Origin: an uncultured candidate division Zixibacteria bacterium
Lineage (GTDB): Bacteria; Zixibacteria; MSB-5A5; SM1-73
Length of the DNA stretch: 64,000 bases
NCBI GenBank assembly: GCA_903908285.1
Contig: CAIVRH010000008.1
Span: 49,228 to 113,227 of the forward strand
Direction of reading: 5' to 3'
Part shown: in pieces, positions 41,675 to 49,487 of the stretch
Position numbering within the stretch: position 1 is the first letter of the stretch
How the letters are laid out: each line of letters opens with the position of its first letter
The notes under the pieces: model-generated
Database searches by the model: none
The model's input: only the letters and a program-made list of their open reading frames with translations
What the model was told of the DNA's origin: nothing
Program-made: the position numbers and the translations under genes

Positions 41675-43690
41675 ATGATGGAAATTACCCGAGAGATTTT
41701 CTGGAACGTGGGAAGCTGGGTCAGGTGGCCGGTTTACGGGCTGGGACTGTTAGTAGTCATTATTTTTATCCTGGGATTAGTCAAGCGCTTTCGACTCTGG
41801 CGCATCGGTAAGCCGGATATAAGAAATGATCAGATTCTTAAGAGAATCGGAACAGTCCTTTCCTATGGATTATTTCACAAAAGAATCTTAAAAGAGCCAT
41901 ACCCCGGTATCATGCACCTGTTTATCTTCTGGGGTTTCCTATTCCTTCTTATTGGGACTGCTCTGATCTTTTTACAGGAAGATTTCACCAGGTTAATTTT
42001 TGACAAGGTTTTCATTCAGGGTAGCTTCTATCTCACATTTTCCTTCATTTTAGATCTATTCGGGCTGATGGCGATAATCGGAGTGCTGTTAGCAGCTTTT
42101 CGACGGTATATTCTCAAGCCCGAAAGGCTGGACAACAAGTTAGAGGATGCATTCGGCTTGCTTCTCATCTTTCTGGTTCTGGTTACGGGTTTTACCAATG
42201 AGGGACTGCGGATTGCTGTCACCAGACCGGAGTTTGAGAGATATTCGTTTGTTGGCTGGGAGATAAGTAAAATATTCTCCTCGTCGGAACAGGCCATAGC
42301 TTCTTTGAAAACGGCCCATGTTGTTTGTTGGTGGTTCCATGTGCTTTTAGCTTTTACTTTTATCGGTTATGTTGCCTATTCCAAGCTCATACATTTGATC
42401 ACTTCCCCGTTAAATCAGTTTTTCCGGTCGCTAACTCCTCAAGGGGAAATCAAACCCATACCAGACATCGAAAATCAAGAGACTTTCGGGGTAGCCAAAC
42501 TCCAGGATTTTACCTGGAAACAGCTTCTTGATACCGATGCCTGTACCCGCTGCGGCAGATGCCAGGATAACTGCCCGGCTCATCTGTCGGGCAAACCTCT
42601 CTCCCCCAAAAAAGTCATACAGGATTTAAGAAATCATCTGAATCAATCCGCAGGGAATCTAAAAAAGCAGGGGGGAGGTCAGGAGGAGACAGTCCCGATA
42701 GGGGGGAACGTGATTTTAGAGGATGAGCTTTGGGCTTGCACTACCTGCGCCGCCTGCCAGGAGGCTTGTCCGGTTTTCGTACAGGTGATCGACAAGGTGG
42801 TGGATTTAAGACGCTATCTGGTTTTGATGGAAAGTAAATTCTCCCCTGAGGTTAAGCTGTTCTTCAAGAACATGGAGACCAATTCTAATCCGTGGACCAT
42901 CGGATTTGCCACCCGGGCGGATTGGGCGAAAGATCTGAATTTGAAGAATCTGTCCGAAAACAAAGAAGTGGAATATCTGCTCTGGGTCGGCTGTTCCGGA
43001 TCTTTTGACGAGAGAAACAGAAAAGTAAGCCGGAGTTTGGTCTCCCTTTTGCAAAAAGCAGGGGTAAGCTTTGGGATTTTAGGCAGCGAGGAAATGTGCT
43101 GCGGGGAGACTGCCCGGAGAATGGGGAATGAATACTTGGCTCAGATTTTGATGCAGCAGAACATCGAACTTTTCAGCAATTATGGAATCAAAAAGATCAT
43201 CACTTTATGCCCCCACTGCTTCAATACTTTCAAAAACGAGTATCATCAATTTGGCGGTAATTACCGGGTTTTCCACTATAGCGAATTACTTTTGAATTTG
43301 TATCAGGAAGGAAAGTTGAAATGGAAAACCGGCATAGAAATGAAAGCTGCGTATCATGATTCCTGCTATTTGGGCCGGCATAACGGAATATATAATGCTC
43401 CACGCATGTTGTTAAACTCCCTCCCCGATACTAAAGTGGTGGAGATGAAACGAAATCGGGCTAAAAGCTTTTGCTGTGGGGCGGGTGGAGGGAGGATGTG
43501 GATGGAGGAGACCTTGGGAAAGAGGATAAATCAGCTCCGGGTAGAGCAAATTGCCGCTACCGGCGCTTCGGTTGTAGCTACCGCCTGTCCCTACTGCTTG
43601 ACTATGCTGGAGGACGGGATAAAAGAGAAAGGATTGGAGAAAGGGTTATCTGTCCTGGATATTACTGAAATCCTGGATAAGGCATGTTGA
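41675..43690 (+). CDS. Membrane Fe-S oxidoreductase, probable ETF:menaquinone oxidoreductase
   Basis: A 671-residue membrane protein: an N-terminal nitrate reductase gamma/HdrE-like cytochrome b part with about six helices (residues 1-250), then two 4Fe-4S motifs (Cys290-X2-C-X2-C-X3-C and Cys355-X2-C-X2-C-X3-C), then two CCG cysteine-rich domains (CCGETARRM near 475; SFCCGAGGGRMW near 605). This is the architecture of the DUF224/EmoA proteins beside etfBA, proposed to pass electrons from ETF to menaquinone. Adjacent to etfBA here, supporting this role. Conserved His residues for haem are present (HLFIFW, HVVCWWFH). Start ATG at 41675; the next codon is also ATG. Confidence 0.88.
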   Translation: MMEITREIFWNVGSWVRWPVYGLGLLVVIIFILGLVKRFRLWRIGKPDIRNDQILKRIGTVLSYGLFHKRILKEPYPGIMHLFIFWGFLFLLIGTALIFLQEDFTRLIFDKVFIQGSFYLTFSFILDLFGLMAIIGVLLAAFRRYILKPERLDNKLEDAFGLLLIFLVLVTGFTNEGLRIAVTRPEFERYSFVGWEISKIFSSSEQAIASLKTAHVVCWWFHVLLAFTFIGYVAYSKLIHLITSPLNQFFRSLTPQGEIKPIPDIENQETFGVAKLQDFTWKQLLDTDACTRCGRCQDNCPAHLSGKPLSPKKVIQDLRNHLNQSAGNLKKQGGGQEETVPIGGNVILEDELWACTTCAACQEACPVFVQVIDKVVDLRRYLVLMESKFSPEVKLFFKNMETNSNPWTIGFATRADWAKDLNLKNLSENKEVEYLLWVGCSGSFDERNRKVSRSLVSLLQKAGVSFGILGSEEMCCGETARRMGNEYLAQILMQQNIELFSNYGIKKIITLCPHCFNTFKNEYHQFGGNYRVFHYSELLLNLYQEGKLKWKTGIEMKAAYHDSCYLGRHNGIYNAPRMLLNSLPDTKVVEMKRNRAKSFCCGAGGGRMWMEETLGKRINQLRVEQIAATGASVVATACPYCLTMLEDGIKEKGLEKGLSVLDITEILDKAC

Positions 43691-43835
43691 TTTAATGGGT
43701 TATCGCCTTCACTTCAGATGATTAGTATCACCCCTTAAAGGTTAAAAAGTCCAATAATTCGAACTGAAAAGGGGTATAATTTAGAACGAATACAATTTAT
43801 CAAATAGAAGCAAATCTATTTTAAGGAGGAAATTC

Positions 43836-44093
43836 ATGGAAGAGTCAAGCAAGATAACCAAAGAGATGACTTTTGGGGAAGTGTTAGGCAAGTATCCGGA
43901 GACGGTGAAAACATTCTTTATGTACGGAATGCACTGTTTCGGATGTCACCTGGCAGTGGATGAAACTATCGAACAGGGTGCAATGGCTCACGGGGTTCCG
44001 GTAGACAAGCTGATAGATGATCTAAACCAAACCGTTGCTTCCTTAGACGATGCTGAAAATGTTAAACATTCGGGAGAAGATCCAAAGCATTAA
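43836..44093 (+). CDS. DUF1858 redox-disulfide protein
   Basis: An 85-residue protein of the hybrid-cluster-protein-associated redox disulfide type (DUF1858). The key motif is YGMHCFGCH with a CxxC (about 34-37), in FGEVLGKYPETVKTFFMYGM. The family is thought to sit near Fe-S cluster or redox-stress proteins, but its reaction is unproven. It is preceded by a good Shine-Dalgarno (AAGGAGG). It lies between the Fe-S oxidoreductase and nadA, which also needs a 4Fe-4S cluster. Confidence 0.88.
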   Translation: MEESSKITKEMTFGEVLGKYPETVKTFFMYGMHCFGCHLAVDETIEQGAMAHGVPVDKLIDDLNQTVASLDDAENVKHSGEDPKH

Positions 44094-44159
44094 ACTTTTT
44101 TAGTTTTCGATGTTTCCAAAGAGATACGGTTGGAAATTCCCATTATCCAGGGCGGATAT

Positions 44160-45086
44160 ATGAGCGTGCTTGAGATCCAACACGAAAAGTTAACAAGTGA
44201 TATATTAAAGCTGAAGGAAAAGCGAAGAGCGATTATATTAGCGCATAACTACCAGCTGGGCGAGGTGCAGGATATTGCCGATTTTGTGGGCGATTCCCTG
44301 GATTTAAGCCGGCAGGCGGCTAATACCAACGCAGAAGTGATAGTTTTCTGCGGGGTTCATTTTATGGCGGAAACCGCTAAAATACTTTCGCCGGACAAAA
44401 CTGTATTGATGCCCGACGTAAATGCTGGGTGTGCTATGGCTAATATGATTACCTTAAGGCAGCTCAAGGAGATGAAGAGAAGACATCCCCAAGCGGTGGT
44501 GGTAAGCTATGTGAATACCACAGCTGAAATAAAAGCGGAATCGGATTATTGCTGCACTTCCGCCAATGCGGTAAAAGTGGTTCAATCTATCCCGAAGGAA
44601 GAGGAGATTCTATTCATTCCGGATAAATATCTGGGGGATTATACTTCCCAGCAAGCCGATCGAAAAATGATCTTATGGGAGGGTTATTGCCCCACCCATA
44701 GGAGGATTTTAGCGGAAGACATTCTGAAAAAGAAGGCGCTGTATCCCAAGGCGGAGGTGCTGGTCCATCCGGAATGCACTCCGGATGTGATTGCCATGGC
44801 GGATAGGGTTCTTTCCACCACCGGTATCTGCAAATACGCCAAAGAGTCAAGCTCCGAAGAATTCATCATTGGCACGGAGATCGGTATACTGCACCGGTTG
44901 AAAAAAGAGAATCCTCAAAAAAGCTTCTATCCCGCCAGTGTATTGGCCGAGTGCTCCAACATGAAATTGAATAATTTAGAGAAGCTCCTCTGGTCGTTGG
45001 AGGATATGGTCTATCCCATTGAAGTTCCGCCCGACACCGCCCAAAGAGCAAAAAGAGCCATAGATAGGATGATTGAGTCAGTCTGA
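44160..45086 (+). CDS. nadA: Quinolinate synthase A
   Basis: 4Fe-4S enzyme that condenses iminoaspartate with dihydroxyacetone phosphate to quinolinate for NAD synthesis. Family motifs: AIILAHNYQLGEVQDIADF, GDSLDLSRQAA, CGVHFMAETAKILSP, the cluster Cys in DVNAGCAMANM, and HPECTPDV plus TTGICKYA with the other ligand Cys. The frame opens ten codons earlier at a TTG (44130), but the ATG at 44160 gives 308 residues and a conventional N terminus. nadB and nadC are not in the window. Confidence 0.92.
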   Translation: MSVLEIQHEKLTSDILKLKEKRRAIILAHNYQLGEVQDIADFVGDSLDLSRQAANTNAEVIVFCGVHFMAETAKILSPDKTVLMPDVNAGCAMANMITLRQLKEMKRRHPQAVVVSYVNTTAEIKAESDYCCTSANAVKVVQSIPKEEEILFIPDKYLGDYTSQQADRKMILWEGYCPTHRRILAEDILKKKALYPKAEVLVHPECTPDVIAMADRVLSTTGICKYAKESSSEEFIIGTEIGILHRLKKENPQKSFYPASVLAECSNMKLNNLEKLLWSLEDMVYPIEVPPDTAQRAKRAIDRMIESV

Positions 45087-45100
45087 TTTGATTCCCCGAT

Positions 45101-45238
45101 TGGAGTGCATCAGCTTGCTGATGCGGTTTTCAGGAATAATCCAAGTCCCCCTGACAAGGGGTTCACCCTGAAGGGATTTCCCTCGATCCTGAGATCTTCG
45201 GGATCGAAGGACACCCTGAAGGGGATTTAGGGGGTTCT
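45101..45238. repeat. Cluster of dispersed repeats
   Basis: GGAGTGCATCAGCTTGCTGATGC (45101-45123) resembles 30781-30803. Then CCCCCTGACAAGGGG and several TTCACCCTGAAGGG-type units (45148-45235), including GATCTTCGGGATC. The CCCCCTGA/TTCAGGGGG family recurs at 46142-46175, 53611-53671 and 55148-55189. Confidence 0.6.
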
Positions 45239-45250
45239 TAGGAGATAACT

Positions 45251-46114
45251 ATGCCAGAGTTGCCCGAAGTAGAAACTATTGCTAAAGGATTGCGACAGAC
45301 CATCGTCGGGAAGAAGGTAAAAGATGTTCGAGCTATTTTTCCCGCGATAGTAAAACAAAAATTCAACATCTTCAAACAGGCAGTAACCCAAAGGAAAATC
45401 AAAGGGGTGAGAAGGCGAGCAAAATATCTGCTCATAGATTTGTCCGGCGGGAAAACAATTCTGGTGCATCTGGGGATGACCGGGAATCTTCTTTTTATTG
45501 TCCGCCGACCGTCGTCCGCCGTCCGCTGCGAACCAATATCCTCTCCAACCCGTAACTGCAATAAACATGATCACCTGATTCTCAAATTCTGTGAATCAAA
45601 TTCTTATCTATGTTACAACGATCAAAGGAAATTCGGAAAGATAAAAGTATTCGATACGGACAAAGAGAATCGAGTGCCGGAGTTAAAGAAATTAGGTCCG
45701 GATGCCATTGACGTTACTCCATCCGAATTTGCCGATCGTTTCAAAAAAAGAAAGGGAAGGATTAAATCAGCACTTCTGAATCAACAAATCGTGGCCGGCT
45801 TAGGGAATATTTACGCGGATGAGTCATTGTACGAAGCGAGAATCAACCCCGCTCGGAGAGTCGATAATCTCAGCAAATCCAAATTGATACAGCTGCACAA
45901 AGCTATAAACAGAATATTGCAAAAGGCGATCAAAGCAGGAGGATCGTCCATTGACAACTATTTGAATATAGACGGAAAGACGGGGGAATTTCAGCTGCAG
46001 CATAGAGTTTACGGTAGGGAAGGGGAGAGGTGCAAGAGATGTGGAACTAAAATCAAAAGAATAAAAATCAATCAGAGGTCAAGCTACTTCTGCCCCAGAT
46101 GCCAACCTTTATGA
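45251..46114 (+). CDS. mutM: Formamidopyrimidine-DNA glycosylase with an inserted segment
   Basis: Base-excision enzyme for 8-oxoguanine and formamidopyrimidines. The catalytic N terminus is PELPEVET with Pro2, Glu3 and Glu6; Lys58 matches E. coli Lys57; NYLNIDGK and the terminal zinc finger (CKRC and CPRC, about 263-284) are present. Between GMTGNL (75-80) and KHDH (105-108) the family normally has about 12-16 residues; here there are 26, and the underlying DNA (45503-45533) is a GC-rich CCGTCCGCC repeat unlike the flanking gene. This looks like a repeat that inserted in frame in a surface loop. Strong Shine-Dalgarno AGGAG before the ATG. Confidence 0.93.
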   Translation: MPELPEVETIAKGLRQTIVGKKVKDVRAIFPAIVKQKFNIFKQAVTQRKIKGVRRRAKYLLIDLSGGKTILVHLGMTGNLLFIVRRPSSAVRCEPISSPTRNCNKHDHLILKFCESNSYLCYNDQRKFGKIKVFDTDKENRVPELKKLGPDAIDVTPSEFADRFKKRKGRIKSALLNQQIVAGLGNIYADESLYEARINPARRVDNLSKSKLIQLHKAINRILQKAIKAGGSSIDNYLNIDGKTGEFQLQHRVYGREGERCKRCGTKIKRIKINQRSSYFCPRCQPL

Positions 46115-46125
46115 GCATCAAACCA

Positions 46126-46343
46126 TTGACACGCTAACGTCAAGTCCCCCTGATAAGGGGGATTCAGGGGGTTTTATGATGCTTATTGCCATGGCCTTCA
46201 AGTCGTAATTTAAAGCAGTGGCGGGGAAGAGGAATCTCCTCTCCCTTGATGGGAGAGGATTAAGTTGAAAATCCCGCCATAGGCGGGAGTGAGGGTGAAA
46301 AAGATACTTGTAGGTCGGGCTGTCGACAGACTGCCCGACAACA
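46126..46343. repeat. Repeat block after mutM
   Basis: Successive elements: CCCCCTGATAAGGGGGATTCAGGGGG (46145-46171), a CTCTCCC palindrome (46236-46260), ATCCCGCCATAGGCGGGA (46271-46288), and ACTTGTAGGTCGGGCTGTCGACAGACTGCCCGACAACA type element (46306-46343), the first of at least five copies in the island. Confidence 0.65.
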
Positions 46344-46396
46344 GTCTGATAGAAGCGAAAATATTAACTCTAAGTATAAGGGAATAGGAGGATACA

Positions 46397-46816
46397 ATGG
46401 CGACTAGAATCTCCACTGCTGAATGGAAGGGAACCTTGAAGGAAGGTGCAGGTACTTTAAAGTTGGGAAGCGGTGTTTACCAGGGACCATATACTTATGC
46501 TTCACGCTTTGAGACGGGACCAGAGACGAACCCGGAGGAATTACTTGGTGCGGCGCACGCTGCCTGCTTCTCTATGTTTCTGTCGGCGCTGCTCACTACG
46601 GCGGGCTTTACTCCCCAACGCATCTATACGACAGCCACCGTACATTTGGGCGCAGGTCCTACCATCACATTAATTGAATTAGATACGGAAGCAGACGTTC
46701 CTAATCTTGGTGAAGAAGCTTTTAAGGGTCATGTAGAAGCTGCTAAAAAGGGCTGTCCCGTGTCCAAAGCGCTCACCGGGCCGGAGATAAAGTTGACGAC
46801 GAAACTAGTAAAATAA
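46397..46816 (+). CDS. OsmC/Ohr-family peroxiredoxin
   Basis: Thiol peroxidase of the OsmC family, which reduces organic hydroperoxides in the cytoplasm. The two redox cysteines are Cys57 (AHAACFSM) and Cys120 (KKGCPVSKAL). The N terminus ISTAEWKGTLKEGAGTLKLG and length (139 aa) point to the OsmC rather than the Ohr branch. ATG with AGGAGGA. First gene of the 46-55 kb island. Confidence 0.93.
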   Translation: MATRISTAEWKGTLKEGAGTLKLGSGVYQGPYTYASRFETGPETNPEELLGAAHAACFSMFLSALLTTAGFTPQRIYTTATVHLGAGPTITLIELDTEADVPNLGEEAFKGHVEAAKKGCPVSKALTGPEIKLTTKLVK

Positions 46817-47268
46817 GAGCTACTCATGTTGGTAACGGATGCTTTGTCTGTTACCATTTTACTTAAAAACGCGTAGCGGAGCCTTTACTTGTCCTGAGTG
46901 TAGTCGAAGGATGGCTCCGCAAAGAACGTAGGCGGGGTTCACCCTGAAGAGATTTACCCAGAAGGGCTCCCAGCCCCGCAATAAAGTCAAGACTTTCCCC
47001 CATGCAGTATAATCGAATAAACAATTCAAATTAAAAGTTGACAAGATTGCATGAGCGAATATTATTTGGCATATGAACAGAACAGTTGTGAGTTACCTGA
47101 CAAATGTATGAGGTGAGTTGAGTGCAACTACAGACTTGTAGGTTGGGCTGTTGACAGACAGTCCGATAAAAACTCAGAGTTAATGCGATATAGTATTTAT
47201 ACCGTTGTTTTGCGATTTACAGATCTTTTGAAGAAACATATAAACAATATTTAGGAGGCTGTCATACC
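46817..47268. other. Non-coding gap with repeats and a promoter-bearing repeat
   Basis: No gene seen. 46888-46920 holds a GTCCTGAGTGTAGTCGAAGG element inside a TGGCTCCGC/GCGGAGCC bracket (46875-46920). 47008-47088 is copy 1 of an 80-bp segment carrying TTGACA-N16-TATTAT (47038-47065); copy 2 is at 48063-48140. 47134-47168 is a GTAGGTTGGGCTGTTGACAGACAG copy of the TAGGTCGGGC family. Confidence 0.6.
47008..47088 (+). repeat. Promoter-bearing duplicated segment, copy 1
   Basis: Starts TATAATCGAATAAACAATTC, includes TTGACA (47038-47043), 16 bp, TATTAT (47060-47065), and ends with AACAGAACAGTTG. The second copy (48063-48140) keeps the order and the 16-bp spacer. Each copy lies 180-200 bp upstream of an unrelated island gene. 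Confidence 0.6.
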
Positions 47269-47811
47269 ATGAATACGGATATATTACGTTATGCTGGATT
47301 TGGGCCTCGGCTAGGTGCGATCTTGCTGGATAATATCATCCTGCTGCTGGTTGCCGCTTCAAAATTTTGGGGTGATTCACAGTACCGGCTGTTCTCAGTC
47401 TATTATTTGCTTCCCGGCACCTTGTTCGTTTTGTTTTACAGTGTTTATCTTGTGCGATGTTTTGGCGGCACACCGGGCAAACTCATTGTCGGCATTCGCA
47501 TCCGAAAGTTAGATGGAGAGCCGGTTGGCTATCGTGAGGCATTTCTCAGATATTTCCCAGAGTTCGCTTTTGGTCTGATGATATCTATCGCTTTGCTTTT
47601 TCCCTTGTTCCACATTAGTGACGCCGAATACCACTCGCTTTCATTTATGGAGCGTACTAGGCACATGGCCGAGCTTGCTCCTTCCTGGTATAAGCCGTTG
47701 AGGATAGTAGTGAATGTTTGGATATGGGGTGAGCTTGTCGTCCTGCTCACAAATAGAAAGAGGCGAGCACTGCACGATTTCATCGCCGGAACTGTGGTTG
47801 TACATGCGTAG
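47269..47811 (+). CDS. RDD-family membrane protein
   Basis: A 180-residue membrane protein of the RDD family. The family motif region is FGPRLGAILLDNIILLL (with Arg14 and Asp20) and the GGTPGKLIVGIRI stretch after the second helix. Three to four helices are visible. RDD proteins are often linked to Na+/Li+ or other ion transport, but most are uncharacterised. ATG has an AGGAGG site at ten bases. The stop codon runs into GCCTAAC, an attC-like half-site. Confidence 0.82.
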   Translation: MNTDILRYAGFGPRLGAILLDNIILLLVAASKFWGDSQYRLFSVYYLLPGTLFVLFYSVYLVRCFGGTPGKLIVGIRIRKLDGEPVGYREAFLRYFPEFAFGLMISIALLFPLFHISDAEYHSLSFMERTRHMAELAPSWYKPLRIVVNVWIWGELVVLLTNRKRRALHDFIAGTVVVHA

Positions 47812-48309
47812 CCTAACACTACGCTGGAGCCAACAGCCATCGTGCCAGTCAGTTGTGCCATTTAAGAATAGAATGTAAAGATAGTTGTAGGAGCTATTCA
47901 CGTGGTCGGACGACCACCTGTCTGGGTGGAACATCCCACCACAGGCGGGAAATCGCCCATTCGTACGTAGCGCCCGACCATAGCGTCGGGCGTTCTTTCT
48001 TTCGCAATGTAGCGGGCAGACGCCCGCCCGTCTGGGCGGTGCGATTTATCGCACATAATCTATATAATCGAATAAATAACTCAAATTAAAAGTTGACAAT
48101 GTTGCAAAAATGCTTATAATTTATCATATAAACAGAGTTGATTTCATGAGAAACTTGCTATGATATATATATCTGGGGTGTCAATGGTTGGCTGATATTC
48201 GAATATCTGTCAACTGACTGTGATATGGGTCGCAAAACAATATTCCGCATCTTATGCGGATCAATCCAAACAATGTTAGCCCGTGTGAATTAGAATTTGA
48301 GGAAATAAA
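47812..48309. other. Repeat-rich non-coding gap
   Basis: No gene seen. Starts with GCCTAAC (47811-47817), matching RYYYAAC, then CACTACGCTGGAGCC. GTGGTCGGACGACCAC (47901-47916) and CTCACCTGTCTGGGTGG-like, CGCCCGACC/GTCGGGCG and AGACGCCCGCCCGTCTGGGCG elements follow (47917-48033). Copy 2 of the promoter-bearing segment is at 48063-48140, and GTTAGCC (48275-48281) ends the gap. Confidence 0.6.
48063..48140 (+). repeat. Promoter-bearing duplicated segment, copy 2
   Basis: TATAATCGAATAAATAACTC, then TTGACA (48093-48098), 16 bp, TATAAT (48115-48120) and CATATAAACAGAGTTG. A strong promoter on its own, about 190 bp upstream of the C39-like gene. Confidence 0.65.
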
Positions 48310-48882
48310 ATGAAAACAGTTGAACTCCATAGGTTTAATTCTCACATGATACAACTTGGTTTAAGTTTTTGTATTCCTGCGTCAGCTCACGCAATATTTC
48401 AGTATCACGATTCCAGCTTTCCACATTCACAAGAATATATTCTCAGTTTAATGGTGGTAGGTGAGTCAAATCACCAGCCTTCTTTCCGAGCAATGGTCAA
48501 ACACGTTCTCCCAGTGGTGCAAGATCAATTTACTCTTACCAATCTTCTTCCTTCAACATTTCAGGAGTGGACTGATAACATCAAGAAAGAAATTGACAAT
48601 TTATGTCCAATCGCTATCGCAACGAGAGTTTTACCTTCAGGTGTTCATATTAGAGTTGTACTTGGTTACGATGATAATACAAAGTTATTTATGGTGTTTA
48701 ATCCCGGTGTTTCAACCTTTGCATCAAATATTCTAAACGGAATCGTCCAACCAGGTCTTGTTTTGTAGATACGGTCGTACATGGAGAATTATTCATATCA
48801 AGAGGCTTTGAATGATTTTAATGCACCGTATGCTGCAAACGACCAATTAACTATAAACCCAATACAATTGGCACACGGCTAA
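48310..48882 (+). pseudogene. C39-like cysteine peptidase broken by an in-frame TAG
   Basis: The first 152 residues look like a papain-fold C39_2-type peptidase: Cys21 in SFCIPASAHAIF, His113 in GVHIRVVLGYDD, and an Asn131-Pro turn. TAG at 48766-48768 stops this. The same frame continues for 37 codons to TAA at 48880 and reads sensibly: MENYSYQEALNDFNAPYAANDQL then TINPIQ, which fits the C-terminal end of the same family. It is therefore either a disrupted gene or read-through. No signal peptide is seen. GTTAGCC before and GGCTAAC after the gene form an inverted pair. Confidence 0.55.
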
Positions 48883-49042
48883 CAAGTCACTCAACCTGGT
48901 GTCCAAACCGCCAATGCTCCAAAGTCTTAAGCCGATAGGTCAGGAGCCCTTAGGCTCCTGACTTATAAGCTGAAGGAAAACCTTAAAGCGGATTTATCTC
49001 GAAACAATTCAACCGTAGTTAGTAGTCAAAGGAGGTGATACA
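48883..49042. other. Short gap with palindrome
   Basis: Begins at the GGCTAAC half-site. TCAGGAGCCCTTAGGCTCCTGA (48940-48961) is a nearly perfect palindrome of a dispersed family (degenerate copies 30891-30910, 50691-50712). GTTAGTA at 49018-49024 precedes the ribosome site of the next gene. Confidence 0.55.
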
Positions 49043-49252
49043 ATGGCTGACACATCAACACAAATCTCTGGTCCTGTGGAAATTGAGCAATCTTCTCAAG
49101 AAACTGTCGCCTTCAAGCTAATGCAACATATCTACTCTTACGAGGATTCCAAGGAAGACACAAAGAATCGCAAATACTGGCTCTCGCTCTACCGCCAGTG
49201 CTACAAGGCCACGAAAGGCTATACTCTGTCGAAAATTCTAGAGACCGAGTAG
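49043..49252 (+). CDS. Small protein, function unknown
   Basis: A 69-residue polar protein, mainly helical from residue 20 (ETVAFKLMQHIYSYEDSKED, then WLSLYRQCYKATKGY). Not recognised. A strong Shine-Dalgarno (AAAGGAGGTGA) precedes the ATG, which supports that it is expressed. It lies alone in the island and may be a small cargo gene. Confidence 0.6.
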   Translation: MADTSTQISGPVEIEQSSQETVAFKLMQHIYSYEDSKEDTKNRKYWLSLYRQCYKATKGYTLSKILETE

Positions 49253-49448
49253 CCGCTGAAACTTTAGCATGCTAAAGAGGCTCTCCAGCCGAATGTCCTT
49301 GATTCAACTCTGCTGGTGGTTGAGCACCACCGTCAGTCAGTAGGTTAGATGTCCTGTGCACCTGACACTAACTTTTTGAGTCGAGTCAGTAGGTGCTCTT
49401 CCCTGTTGGGGGGATCCTGGTGGTTAATGCATTGAAATCAAAACGTGC

Positions 49449-49472
49449 CAGGACTAGGTTCTGACACAACGT
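49449..49472. repeat. CAGGACTAGGTTCTGACACAAC repeat
   Basis: Imperfect palindrome just upstream of the NDT-like gene. Copy of 30923-30947. The piece ACGTGCCAGG also appears at 36349-36360. Confidence 0.5.
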
Positions 49473-49487
49473 AAAAGGAGAAGAAAT

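Noticed and set aside
46817..48309. Insertion sequence in the island
   Set aside because: No transposase frame or terminal inverted repeat pair of IS size was found; the palindromes are short and dispersed.
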